Source: CAVSWT01 sp963746735 (lineage in GTDB: Bacteria > Bacteroidota > Ignavibacteria > Ignavibacteriales > Ignavibacteriaceae). From it: a DNA stretch of 64,000 nt. This document shows, one piece after another, positions 53,682 to 63,245 of this stretch. The stretch spans positions 186,001 through 250,000 of the forward strand of contig CAVVCO010000017.1 of the NCBI GenBank assembly GCA_963746735.1. The letters run 5' to 3'. A program made the position numbers and the translations under genes. Every line of letters starts with the position of its first letter. The stretch's first letter is position 1. The notes beneath the pieces were generated by a model. The model had not been told where the DNA came from and ran no database searches. It saw only the letters and a program-made list of their open reading frames with translations.

Positions 53682-54745
53682 TTATTATTATTTACTTCAA
53701 AAATTGACACCACAGGGAAATGATCGCTATATCCACCTAGATATTTTCGTCCTCCATAAGTCGGAAAAGCAGTACCTTTATACTTCCCAGACTTTTCTAC
53801 CATAAATTCCGGTTTATAAACCTTAAATGTTCCGCAAATATATTTTAGATTTCCCTTTTCTAGCAAATTATTAGAAATGATTATTTGATCCAGCATATTC
53901 CATTGATCATGATATTTATAAGTACCTATTCCATTCTTATAATCATTATAAGCAAGATTGAATAATTCTTTTTTGCTTTGGTTTACACTCTCATTAGGAG
54001 CAGTACAAATTAGCGGCTGAGCGTCTAACACTTTCAATACTGAACTATCGGTTGGCATATCATTAAAGTCCCCCATTATTATTATTCTCTTATTTGATTT
54101 ATCAGTAAAATCTTCATCAACAAATTTCTTCAGAGTTTTTGCTGCTTCAATTCTTCTTATTTCAGTTTTATCTTCTCCGCTTCTTCGAGAAGGCCAATGG
54201 TTGATAAAAAAGCTTATTGTATCTTTATTTGCATTTACTAGTAAATCAACTTGTAAAATGAACCTGGTTTTAAAAGCATTATCATTTATTTCATGGGGAA
54301 CAATAGTAATTAGAGAAAATTCATCTGAATTAAAAATTAATCCGTTATCAATTCCTCTTTCATCCGGAGATTCAGCATACGCGATCTTATAATTTTTCTT
54401 TATTTTGATCTTAGTAATCAATTTTTGAAGCAAGTTTTCATGTTCGACTTCACATGTTCCTAAAATGTCAGGACCATTTCCATTATTCATGGATGAAATA
54501 ACCTGAGCTAAATTATCCAGTTTCTTTTCCAGTCTTTCCTCTGTCCATTCCGCTGAACCGCTTGGGGTAAATTCTTCGTCAAATTTATTTGGATCATCAA
54601 CTGTATCAAATAAATTTTCCAGATTCCATGAAGCAACAAATATTTTATTAGATTTTTTATTCCCTTTGCAAGAAACATTAATTGAAAGAATTAGTAATAA
54701 AAGAAAAGTTATTCTAATACTTTGATTGGTTAATAATTTGTACAT
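53678..54745 (-). CDS. Endonuclease/exonuclease/phosphatase-family lipoprotein
   Basis: A 355-residue exported hydrolase. The leader LLLLILSINVSCKGN ends in a lipobox-like SxxC near residue 26. The catalytic domain of the EEP fold has SWNLENLFDT, the metal-binding CEVEHENL, GDFNDMP and the terminal GGYSDHFPVV. Such surface proteins cleave nucleic acids, phospholipids or other phosphodiesters; which one cannot be told. It overlaps the SDR gene by four bases. Confidence 0.85.
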   Translation of the reverse strand: MYKLLTNQSIRITFLLLLILSINVSCKGNKKSNKIFVASWNLENLFDTVDDPNKFDEEFTPSGSAEWTEERLEKKLDNLAQVISSMNNGNGPDILGTCEVEHENLLQKLITKIKIKKNYKIAYAESPDERGIDNGLIFNSDEFSLITIVPHEINDNAFKTRFILQVDLLVNANKDTISFFINHWPSRRSGEDKTEIRRIEAAKTLKKFVDEDFTDKSNKRIIIMGDFNDMPTDSSVLKVLDAQPLICTAPNESVNQSKKELFNLAYNDYKNGIGTYKYHDQWNMLDQIIISNNLLEKGNLKYICGTFKVYKPEFMVEKSGKYKGTAFPTYGGRKYLGGYSDHFPVVSIFEVNNNK

Positions 54746-54847
54746 AAATAGATATCATTAAAAATTAGTAATTGAAAGACGTTAAAATAAGTATTTGTAA
54801 TTTTAAACAGCAATACTATTTCAGAATTAAAATAGGATAAAAATTTA

Positions 54848-56373
54848 TCACTCGCTTATTGGTGGTAAATTAATTTCATTTTCTGAGGTTGCAATTAGAA
54901 CTGCGCCTGTTGCGTCACCGGTTACGTTTGTAATTGTCCTGCACATATCCAGAATTCTATCAACTCCTAAAATTAATGCTATCCCCTCTTGTGGAATGTT
55001 TACGGATTTAAGAATTATAACTAACATAATTATTCCTACTCCCGGAACCGGAGCTGTACCGATAGATGCAAGCACTGCCATAAACACAACTGTCAATTGC
55101 TGCACTAAATTTAATTCAATTCCGAATACCTGAGCAATAAAAACTGCAGCAACACCTTGATATAAAGCAGTTCCATCCATATTTATTGTAGCACCTAATG
55201 GAAGTACAAAACTTGCAATAGATTTTGAGACTCCAAGATTTTCTTCGCAAGCACTCTATATTTACGGGCAAAGTAGCGGCACTGGAACTTGTGCTAAATC
55301 CAATTGCTCTGAACTCTCTTAATGGATTTATAGAAATAAGATACTTTTACTTTCGTAAATAATTTAATAATTAATCCGTAAACTCCGAAGGTATGAATAG
55401 CCAATCCTAATATTACTGCAAGCGAATACCATATTAAAGTTTCAAGAATATCAAAACCGAATTCACTGACAGTAGCAGCTATCAAAGCAAATACTCCCAG
55501 CGGAGCTATAAGCATAATCATATCAACCAATTTTATTAAAGCATCCGTTAGCGCATCTAAAAGCTTAATGACAAATGCAGATTTTTCTTTATCAATAAGG
55601 CTTAACATTAAACCTAAAAGAATAGAAAATATTACAACTTGGAGCATGTCTCCATTTGCCATTGAACCTATTGGATTTTTAGGAACCATCTTAACAATTT
55701 CACCAAAGAAGTCATATTCTTGAACATCGCCGAGCTTTGAGGAAGCATCCTCTTCATATACAGAAAGAAGCCTATCTTTTGTGTTCGCCGACATTCTATG
55801 ACCTGGCTGAATAATATTTGCAATTACAAGCCCGATTGTAATCGCAAAAGCAGTTGTTGTTATATAATAAGTAAGTGTCTTCCCCCCTATCCTGGCAAAT
55901 CTTTTTATATCACCTAAGCTGGCAGCTCCAACAGTTAATGAAACAAACACAAGAGGAACAGCAATCATCATTAATAAACGAATGAAGATATCTCCAATCC
56001 ATTTTATTCCAGTTGCAATTGTTCCCTGCCGGGATATTGAAACTATTTTTGTAAAAACTTGGGAATGAATTTCCTGGCCATCTTGTTTAAATTCTTTGAC
56101 AGCGGCTTCAACGATTTTACTTTTATTTTTATTAAAGTATGATATTATTGCAAGCTGATCTGATGCCTCAAATTTAACAGTATCTTGTACTCCGCTATTT
56201 AAGATAAAAGAAAAACTTTGCCAGCCTTTAATTTTAATTGTTGTTATTTCGTTTGCGGTTTGATAAGAAATTTTTAAGCTGCTTTTAGCTACATTAAAGA
56301 ATGCCCCGAATATTGCTCCAAGAACCAGGGCAATAAGTATTTGATTATGAAGCTTAGGAAGTTTGAATTTCAT
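54848..56373 (-). CDS. Dicarboxylate/amino acid:cation symporter (two frameshifts)
   Basis: A GltP/DctA-type inner-membrane symporter. Two single-base insertions, near 55331-55336 and 55246-55250, split it; with both removed it reads as a continuous 507-residue protein. The middle gives FSTSSSAATLPVNIE (the serine-rich HP1 loop) and the C-terminal part gives GATINMDGTALYQGVAAVF, the family signature for substrate and cation binding. About eight helices and two re-entrant loops are expected. It carries a periplasmic insertion near residues 30-120 not common in GltP. Substrate is probably glutamate, aspartate or C4-dicarboxylate. Confidence 0.88.
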
Positions 56374-56415
56374 AAAATTTTAAAAATGAAATTTTAATTT
56401 TGAATAGATTAATTT

Positions 56416-56994
56416 TTATTTAGAATTGATACCAAATAATTCATTATAAAGATTTATACTTTCTTTTATTATTTGATAAGCTTTCTTTTTGTCTAAGAAA
56501 TGATTAACAACTACATGTTTATTTTCAAGCTTTTTATAATCCTCAAAAAATCTTTTTAGCTCCACAACAGTATGAGGAGGAAGTTCATTAATATCATCTA
56601 TATAATTTACAGACATATCATTTTTAGCAACAGCAATTATTTTATCGTCATGCTCGTTATCATCTATCATTCTCATAACACCTATAACTTTAGCTTCAAC
56701 TATGCACATTGGTTCGACATCTATAGAGCAAATCACTAGTATATCAAGCGGATCTTTATCAGCGCAGTAGGTTTGCGGGATAAATCCATAATTAGCCGGG
56801 TAATGAACTGAAGAAAATAATACTCTATCAAGTCTCAATAAACCGCTGCTTTTATCAAGTTCATATTTTGCTTTTGAGCCTTTTGGAATTTCAATTACAG
56901 CATTAATAATTGATGGAACTTCATTACCCATATTAACATCATGCCATGGATTAAAATGCTGCGGTCTTTGATTTTTAACAGTTGCTTTTTTCAT
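56416..56994 (-). CDS. ppa: Inorganic pyrophosphatase, family I
   Basis: A soluble enzyme that hydrolyses PPi to phosphate and pulls biosynthetic reactions forward. The 192-residue protein has the family I active site: EIPKGSKAKYELDKSSGLLRLDR, HYPANYGFIPQTYC and the metal-binding ADKDPLDILVICS. The length is a little above the 170-180 of E. coli type. The N-terminal extension (FNPWHDVNMG) resembles the eukaryotic-like or Bacteroidota variant. It lies 42 bases from the symporter gene. Confidence 0.93.
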   Translation of the reverse strand: MKKATVKNQRPQHFNPWHDVNMGNEVPSIINAVIEIPKGSKAKYELDKSSGLLRLDRVLFSSVHYPANYGFIPQTYCADKDPLDILVICSIDVEPMCIVEAKVIGVMRMIDDNEHDDKIIAVAKNDMSVNYIDDINELPPHTVVELKRFFEDYKKLENKHVVVNHFLDKKKAYQIIKESINLYNELFGINSK

Positions 56995-57040
56995 TAATTA
57001 CCAGGTTACTTTCTATTTATTAATAATATTTTTTTCAAAT

Positions 57041-58459
57041 CTAATTTAATATAAATCCAAACACTGTGAACAATATTAATGCTATAGCTGCTGATGTTAT
57101 TGCGTATGGCAATTGTGTCCGAACATGATCTATGTGATCACTTGCCGAAGCCATAGACGATACTATGGTTGTATCTGATATTGGCGAACAATGGTCGCCA
57201 AAAACACTTCCACTTAAAACTGAAGCAATTGCCAATGATAAATTAACATTCATTAACATTGCAGTAGGAACTGCAATAGGAATCATAATTGCAAATGTGC
57301 CCCAACTCGTACCGGTCGAGAATGCAATAAACATAGAAGTAAGAAAAATAATTGGTGCAACAAAATTTGGGTTTAAAAAACTATTTGCTACTGAAGCTAC
57401 ATAAGGCCCTGTGCCAAGAGTTCGGCAGGTGTCCCCAATTGCAAAAGCGAATACCATCAATATTGCTAAAGGAATTAGTCCGCCTATTCCTTTTAATGTG
57501 TAATCCATCACTTCATGAAGAGTTAATATTTTTTGTCCTATCGATAAAATTCCAGAAACAATAATTGCAGTTAATACAGACCATAAAACAGAGGTAGAGC
57601 CTGAACCGGCAGTTAAATCTCCATGCCCTGTAATCAGCAAACTAATTGGCATCATCAATATCATAGTTAGAATCGGGACAACCATATTTACAGCCCTATG
57701 AGGAATTTTTGCTTTTGGCTTGATGGAAGAAACTTCAGCAGAAACTACCGGGACGGCTCCATCGGCAATTGTCTTCCCTTCTTCCAAAGATCTTTTTTCC
57801 GCTTTCCTCATTGAAGCAAAATCCTTAAAAGTAAAAGCTATGAAACCGGCAAGCAAAACTGTAACAATTGGGTAAAAATTTAATGGTATAGTTGAAAAAA
57901 AAGTTGGAATGGGATCTTTGATATTTTCTTTAATTAACAGTCCAATTATGTATGCGCCCCAGGCGTTCAATGGAATTAAAACACAAATTGGTGATGATGT
58001 AGTATCACAAATATAAGCGAGCTTCTCCCTTGAGATTTTAAATTTTTCAAATATTGGATGAAAGATTGTCCCAGTTACCAAACACGAAATACTCGATTCA
58101 ATAAAAACAGTGCATCCCACAAAAAAAGCAAGCACAGAAGCACGTTTGCGGGTATTAACTAATTTCTTCTTTTGTATTAAATCAATGAAACCTTGAACTC
58201 CGCCGGAGACTTGAGTAAGAGAAATTAATGCTCCAACCAAAGCTGAAAAAATAATTACTTGTGTATTGCCCTCGTCCTTAAAGACGTTTACACAGACTTG
58301 AACAGCACTTGCTATTCCATTAAATGGATTCCATCCCTCAATTATTAACCAACCGGAAAAGATTCCCAGAAATAATGAAAGATAAACCTGCCTAGTTTTT
58401 ATAGCTAACGCGATAGCAAGCAATGGGGGGATGATTGAAAGCCAGCCGTAATTTGTCAA
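57041..58459 (-). CDS. Na+/H+ antiporter, NhaC family
   Basis: A 472-residue inner-membrane antiporter with about eleven to twelve hydrophobic segments. Family features include the N-terminal YGWLSIIPPLLAIALAIKTRQVYLSLFLGIFSGW, the FSTGTSWGTFAIMIPIAVP segment and the C-terminal SGSVFGDHCSPISDTTIVSSMAS, the last a hallmark of the NhaC group. It exchanges Na+ or an amino-acid/polyamine ion for H+; the same family includes malate/lactate and arginine exchangers, so the ion is not certain. It is divergent from polA across a 222-base gap. Confidence 0.9.
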   Translation of the reverse strand: MTNYGWLSIIPPLLAIALAIKTRQVYLSLFLGIFSGWLIIEGWNPFNGIASAVQVCVNVFKDEGNTQVIIFSALVGALISLTQVSGGVQGFIDLIQKKKLVNTRKRASVLAFFVGCTVFIESSISCLVTGTIFHPIFEKFKISREKLAYICDTTSSPICVLIPLNAWGAYIIGLLIKENIKDPIPTFFSTIPLNFYPIVTVLLAGFIAFTFKDFASMRKAEKRSLEEGKTIADGAVPVVSAEVSSIKPKAKIPHRAVNMVVPILTMILMMPISLLITGHGDLTAGSGSTSVLWSVLTAIIVSGILSIGQKILTLHEVMDYTLKGIGGLIPLAILMVFAFAIGDTCRTLGTGPYVASVANSFLNPNFVAPIIFLTSMFIAFSTGTSWGTFAIMIPIAVPTAMLMNVNLSLAIASVLSGSVFGDHCSPISDTTIVSSMASASDHIDHVRTQLPYAITSAAIALILFTVFGFILN

Positions 58460-58624
58460 TAGAATACTTTCCTAAATATTTTGGAAGAATTGTAGAAGTT
58501 CAAACGCAAGCTAATTTTTAAGTTTAAAAGATTCAAGTTGTAAAATATATTTTTTCGATTCCGTTATCTGGAAATTGATTATCAATTATTAATTTAAGGC
58601 AAACAAAGCTTAAAATAATTTTAC

Positions 58625-58632
58625 TATATTTG
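58625..58632 (+). promoter_or_regulatory. Candidate Bacteroidota-type -7 promoter element for polA
   Basis: TATATTTG matches TAnnTTTG and lies 50 bases upstream of the polA ATG in the divergent gap between nhaC and polA. No clear TTG element at the -33 position is seen, so it is a weak candidate. Confidence 0.3.
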
Positions 58633-58681
58633 TACATAATAATAACACGTCAATTTTTTAATTAAATAAATTCAAAACCAA

Positions 58682-61456
58682 ATGAAGAATAAAAAGTTTG
58701 TAATTGTTGATGCTATGGCAATGGCATATAGAGCATACTTCGCATTTATGATGCATCCGCTTTCTAACAGCAAAGGAGAACCTACTTCGGCGGTATTTGG
58801 ATTCATCAACCAATTAATAAAAATTCTTGAGGATAATAAACCGGATTACATTGCTGTTGCTTTTGATTCTCATGGAAAAACTTTTCGGCATGAACGATAT
58901 GAAAAATATAAATCATCAAGGCAGGCAATGCCGGATGATATGAAACCGCAGATACAAAGAATCAAAGACATAATTGAAGACTTAAATATCCCGATCTATA
59001 TTCTTCAGAAATACGAAGCGGATGATATAATCGGGACAGCAGTATTAAAAGCTGAAGAAGCAGGATTAGAATCATGGGTTATTACTCCTGATAAAGATTA
59101 CAATCAGTTAATTACGGACAAAGTTAAAATTGTTAAACCTGGAACTAAATCAGATGAACCGATTAAAATTTATGATGCTCAAAGAGTGCGGGATGAATTT
59201 GGATTTGAACCGGAACAGATGATAGATTACCTGGCATTGGTTGGTGATTCTTCGGACGATATTCCCGGTGTTGCCGGAATCGGGCCCAAAAGTGCTACAC
59301 CATTGATCCAGGAATATGGAACAGTTGAAAATATTTATGCTAATATTGATAATATTGAAAAGAAGGGAATAAAAAATAAACTTATTGAAAGTAAAGAGAA
59401 TGCATTCCTTTCAAAAGAACTAGCAACCATTCATCGTGAAGTTCCTTTAGAATTTGATTTTGAGAAATGCAAATTCACAAAGCCGAATTTTGATAAGCTG
59501 CGTGATGCATTTATTGATTTGGAATTTAAAACTTTGTATTCAAGATTGTTAAATGTATATGAAGCAAATAACAGTCAAGATGAAATTAAAGATGAAACTT
59601 CTGAAGAATTAAAAGAATTTGATGAGAAAAAAGTTAAATACAAATTGGTCACAGATGCTAAGGAAGCTAAAAAGTTAGCAGAATATCTAAGTAAAAAATC
59701 ACTTTTTGTTTTTGATACCGAAACAGACGGTCTAAATCATTTCGTTTTAAATTTAGCGGGAGCATCATTTTCAACAAAAACCGGTGAAGGTTATTTCGTT
59801 GCCATTAATCCATCTAAAAAAGACACTTCCCTATTCGAAAAAGATTTAAGCGATAGACTGCCAATAAAAGATTTCGTCAAAATATTTACGCCCGTATTTG
59901 AAAATAAAAAAATTAAAAAAGTCTGTCAGAATGGTAAATTTGATATTTCAGTTTTGAAATCTAACGGAATTGAAGTGAACAATTTTTATTTCGATACCAT
60001 GCTTGCCAGCTATTGTATTGATCCCGATGAGAAACATGGAATGGATGATCTGTCTCAAAAATATTTGAAGTACAAACCTATTCCAATCTCCGAATTAATT
60101 GGTGAAAAGAAAGATCCCACAAAAATATTTGATGCAGATGTAAATGCTCTTAGCAAGTATGCTGCAGAAGATGCTGATATTACATTTAGACTGTACGAAG
60201 TTCTAGATAAAGAAATTAAAAAAGATAAGCTTGAAAAAGTAACTTATGAAATTGAGTTCCCGCTTGTTCCGGTTTTAGAAGATATGGAACGAGAAGGAGT
60301 AAAAATTGATAAGAATGTCCTAAAAATATTGAGTAAAGAATTACAATTGAAAATAGAACAATACAGTAAAGAAATTTTCAAATTTGCCGGAGAAGAATTT
60401 AATGTAAACTCGCCAAAGCAAATGCAGGAAATTCTTTTCAAAAAATTAAATCTTCAATCGGGAAGAAAAACTAAAACCGGATTTTCAACAGATGCCCGTG
60501 CTTTAGAAAGTTTGCGAGGCGAACATGAAATTATCGGAACTATACTGGATTACAGGCAGGTTACAAAATTAAAATCTACTTACTCAGATTCTCTTCCAAA
60601 CTTGATTGAGCCATCAACAGGAAGGGTGCATACAAGTTTTAACCAAACTGTTGCTTCAACAGGCAGACTTTCAAGCATTGATCCGAATCTTCAAAATATC
60701 CCTATAAGAACTGAGCTCGGAAAAGAAATTAGAAAAGCATTTGTACCGCGCGATAAAGATTATGTAATTCTTAAGTGCCGATTACAGTCAAATAGAATTA
60801 CGAATAATGGCTCATATTTCTGGTGATCCGGGTTTAGCAAAAGCTTTTAAGGAAGGTGAAGATATTCACCGCAGCACTGCCGCGCTTGTGTTTATGGTTC
60901 CGCCGGAAGAAGTAACTCCAGATATGAGACGAAAAGCAAAGGAAGTTAACTTCGGAATTTTATACGGCATTGGCCCGTTTGGATTGAAAACAAGATTGGG
61001 AGTTACACAAGCTCATGCAAAAGAGATTATAGATACATATTTTAATACATTCAAAAAAGTTAAAAACTTTATGGATGAATCAGTCGTTCTTGCCAAAGAA
61101 AAAGGTTTTGCGGAAACTTTATCGGGACGAAGAAGATTTTTAAGAAACATAAACAGCAGCAATAGAGTTGTTCGTCAATTTGAAGAAAGAGTTGCAATTA
61201 ATATGCGCGTACAAGGAACTGCCGCTGACATGATTAAGCTGGCAATGATTGACATATTTACAAAGAATTGAATAAACGAAAAGCAAAAACAAAAATGGTT
61301 TTGCAGGTGCATGACGAGCTTTTATTTGATGCACATAAAGATGAAGTTGATGAATTACGTCCTGTTATAAAAAAGTTGATGGAAAAAGCCATGCCGATGA
61401 ATGTTCCAATTTTAGTGGAAACTGGTATTGGGGATAACTGGCTGGATGCGCATTAG
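58682..61456 (+). CDS. polA: DNA polymerase I (two frameshifts)
   Basis: PolA fills gaps and removes RNA primers. With two single-base corrections it is a 924-residue protein: a FEN-like 5' nuclease (about 1-290, with DGKTF-type DSHGKTFRH and EADDIIGT), a 3'-5' exonuclease (about 310-505, VFDTETDGL and AEDADITFRL intact) and a Klenow polymerase. The polymerase motif A reads DYSQIELRIMAHISGDP only if one A near 60773-60774 is removed. The end, with VLQVHDELLFD (motif C), requires one A to be added at the run 61262-61264. The broken frames would destroy catalysis, so sequencing indels are most likely. Both exonuclease sites appear active. Confidence 0.93.
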
Positions 61457-61466
61457 ATTTGGAATT

Positions 61467-61531
61467 CATCCCGAACTTGTTTCGGGATTTTATAAAACGA
61501 AATATAAAAGATGCTGAAACAAGTTCAGCAT
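61467..61531. repeat. Pair of inverted palindromic REP-like elements
   Basis: The first hairpin is ATCCCGAA with TTCGGGAT around the loop CTTGT (61467-61487). The second is ATGCTGAA with TTCAGCAT around ACAAG (61511-61531), which is the reverse complement of the first loop. The two are related palindromes in opposite orientation separated by 23 bases, like a bacterial interspersed mosaic element. They lie in the 89-base gap between polA and the GT9 gene. Such palindromes are widespread in Bacteroidota-type genomes from what I recall. Confidence 0.7.
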
Positions 61532-61549
61532 GACTTAATAATGTCATGC
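61528..61549 (+). promoter_or_regulatory. Hairpin enclosing the GT9 start codon
   Basis: GCATGAC and GTCATGC form a 7-base stem around an eight-base AT loop. The start ATG at 61546-61548 lies in the second arm. The hairpin shares bases with the adjacent ATGCTGAA palindrome, so the two structures are mutually exclusive. A role in translation is only inferred. Confidence 0.4.
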
Positions 61550-62553
61550 AAATAGATATTAAAGAAATTAAAAAAATCCTCTGTATCAAGCCTCGCGGGA
61601 TTGGGGATATTGTCCTTTCAACAATTATTCTCGATAACCTGGCAACTTATTTCCCAGATGTGAAAATTGATTATTTAACAGAGACTTTTGCAAAACATTC
61701 TGTTTCAAACAATCCAATGGTCAATAAAGTTTTAACCATGAGAAAAACAGAGTTCCCTCTTTGGGTTGCGGCAAGAATCCGAAAAGAAAAATATGATATG
61801 ATTCTTGATCTATGGTCAAATCCAAGATCAGCACAGATTACATTTTTATCGGGAGTAAAATATAGAGTTGGTTTTGCTTACCGCGGAAGAAAATATGCTT
61901 ACAATATTTTAGCAACTTCGGGCAGAGGTAATCAGCATTCAGCAGAACATAATCTTGAAATATTAAAAGCGATTGATGTTCCGGTTATTTCTAAAAAGAT
62001 TCATTATTATATAGATGAAAAAGATGATCAATTCGGGAAGGAATTCATTAAAAATAATTTTAATCAAAATGGAAAAGTAATTGGAATTATTCCAGCCGGC
62101 GGCTGGCCATCAAAAAGATGTGATGCTTCTAAATGGGTTGAGATTTGCAAAACCATAAATGATAAATACAATCAAACCAAATTTTTAATTCTCTGGGGAC
62201 CTGGAGATGAAAATGATGCAGATTACATTAATAAACATCTCCCCTCTCAAACGATTCTTGCTCCTAAAACAGATCTAACTGAAATGACAGGCTTAATAAA
62301 AAACTGTGATTTAATAATTGCAAATGATTCAGGCCCGATGCACATTGCCGCTGCATTGGGAATTCCAACCTTAGGAATTTTCGGTCCAACTAATCCTAAA
62401 AATCATGGCCCATATTCTCCAAATTCAACCTATGTTATAAAAGAAGATTTGTTTTGTATAATATGCAACAAATTAGAATGCCCATATAAACATGAGTGCA
62501 TGCTGCAGCTTTCAAATGAAAAAGTTTTGGAAGCGGTGGAGAGAATCTTGTAG
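61546..62553 (+). CDS. Glycosyltransferase family 9 (heptosyltransferase-like)
   Basis: A 335-residue cytoplasmic sugar transferase for lipopolysaccharide-type glycans. The N-terminal domain begins ILCIKPRGIGDIVLSTIILDNL, the C-terminal domain has IIPAGGWPSKRCDASKWVEI and IANDSGPMHIAAALGIPTLGIFGPT, both typical of the family. Cysteines near the end (FCIICNKLECPYKHECM) may form a metal site or disulfides. It is not certain that the donor is a heptose. The start ATG lies inside a hairpin (61528-61549) and the stop TAG is also part of a downstream palindromic repeat. Confidence 0.9.
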   Translation: MQIDIKEIKKILCIKPRGIGDIVLSTIILDNLATYFPDVKIDYLTETFAKHSVSNNPMVNKVLTMRKTEFPLWVAARIRKEKYDMILDLWSNPRSAQITFLSGVKYRVGFAYRGRKYAYNILATSGRGNQHSAEHNLEILKAIDVPVISKKIHYYIDEKDDQFGKEFIKNNFNQNGKVIGIIPAGGWPSKRCDASKWVEICKTINDKYNQTKFLILWGPGDENDADYINKHLPSQTILAPKTDLTEMTGLIKNCDLIIANDSGPMHIAAALGIPTLGIFGPTNPKNHGPYSPNSTYVIKEDLFCIICNKLECPYKHECMLQLSNEKVLEAVERIL

Positions 62554-62573
62554 GAATTTGATTTATCAAATTC
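62550..62573 (+). repeat. REP-like palindrome, left copy 1
   Basis: GTAG is followed by the perfect palindrome GAATTTGAT TT ATCAAATTC (9-base arms). The GTAG tetranucleotide next to a hairpin is the pattern recognised by REP-associated tyrosine transposases in other bacteria. Its TAG supplies the GT9 stop codon. Confidence 0.75.
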
Positions 62574-62604
62574 AAATTATAATATATCTGAACAACAATA
62601 ACCT

Positions 62605-62619
62605 AAATGAAATTCCTAC
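62605..62619 (-). repeat. REP-like half palindrome, left copy 2
   Basis: On the minus strand GTAGGAATTTCATTT repeats the beginning of the element, inverted relative to copy 1, but lacks the second palindrome arm. Its TAG is the transposase stop codon (62616-62618). Confidence 0.65.
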
Positions 62620-63173
62620 AAATTTTTCCTGCTATTAAAATATTCTAACAACTCCCTATCTTCTTTATCTTTTTTGTAATTGACAGGGTTATTATCAATA
62701 TAATTTTTTATAAAATAGAATTCCTTTTCATCTCGAATTATTCTATCATAAAATCTTGACTGCCATTGAAATCCAGGCTCTATTTTATCAGATTCAAATT
62801 TGACTTTACTCTTAAACCAACGAATTATATACCCCAAAGATTTTTCTTTTAATTCCATAGGATTATTCACAATTCCCGATTTAAAAATCGGGTTCTCTTT
62901 TATAACAATATCTCTTCCAATTTTTACTATTCCATGAAAATGTTCCGGCATTACCTGGTAATTACCTAAAACAACGCCTGGAAATTTTGAAGGAATTTTA
63001 TTCCATATTTCTTCCACAATTAATCCAAGTGGAGATAATATCATTTTATCATTTTTTATTTCACCAAAGTATTCTCTATTTCTATTTTGAGTATTTATGG
63101 TTACAAAGTAATCACCATCACCTCCATAATTAAAACCAGGAAGTCGATATTGTTTATGTTGCTTGTACTTCAT
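62616..63173 (-). CDS. REP-associated tyrosine transposase (RAYT, Y1/HUH family)
   Basis: A 185-residue single-strand transposase-like protein of the IS200/IS605-related RAYT group. The HUH metal motif is MPEHFHGIV with His78 and His80, and the catalytic Tyr158 is in FIKNYIDNNPVNY. WQSRFYDRIIRDEKEF is also typical. No accessory TnpB gene or insertion-sequence ends are present. It is bracketed on both sides by short palindromes bearing GTAG/GTAA, as REPtron loci are. An 18-base palindrome (62875-62892) lies within the frame and encodes the odd stretch ENPIFKSGIVNN after the HUH motif. Confidence 0.88.
   Translation of the reverse strand: MKYKQHKQYRLPGFNYGGDGDYFVTINTQNRNREYFGEIKNDKMILSPLGLIVEEIWNKIPSKFPGVVLGNYQVMPEHFHGIVKIGRDIVIKENPIFKSGIVNNPMELKEKSLGYIIRWFKSKVKFESDKIEPGFQWQSRFYDRIIRDEKEFYFIKNYIDNNPVNYKKDKEDRELLEYFNSRKNL
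62875..62892. repeat. Perfect palindrome inside the transposase gene
   Basis: CCCGATTT and AAATCGGG form 8-base arms around two A. It lies between the HUH motif and the SLGYIIRWF segment, in a spot where related proteins vary in length, and the protein reads through it. Confidence 0.65.
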
Positions 63174-63186
63174 TAATAAAATATAG

Positions 63187-63208
63187 GAATTTGATAAATC
63201 AAATCTAC
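63187..63208 (-). repeat. REP-like palindrome, right copy 1
   Basis: On the minus strand GTAG is followed by ATTTGATTTATCAAAT, the same palindrome as left copy 1 but with two bases missing after GTAG. It lies just upstream of the transposase start. Confidence 0.7.
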
Positions 63209-63212
63209 AATT

Positions 63213-63237
63213 GTAAGAATTTCATTTATGAAATTTC
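63213..63237 (+). repeat. REP-like palindrome, right copy 2
   Basis: GTAA precedes GAATTTCAT TT ATGAAATTTC, a palindrome with one extra T in the second arm. The arms show compensated changes relative to the TTTGAT form (G to C on one side, C to G on the other), so the hairpin, not the exact sequence, is preserved. Confidence 0.7.
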
Positions 63238-63245
63238 TTTAGAAT

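Noticed and set aside
60765..60835. Programmed ribosomal frameshift in polA
   Set aside because: The site lacks a slippery heptamer or a clear downstream pseudoknot, and the second break needs the opposite direction; single-base errors explain both better.
62616..63173. Complete IS200/IS605 insertion sequence
   Set aside because: No TnpB and no typical left and right ends are seen; the palindromes and protein fit a RAYT better.
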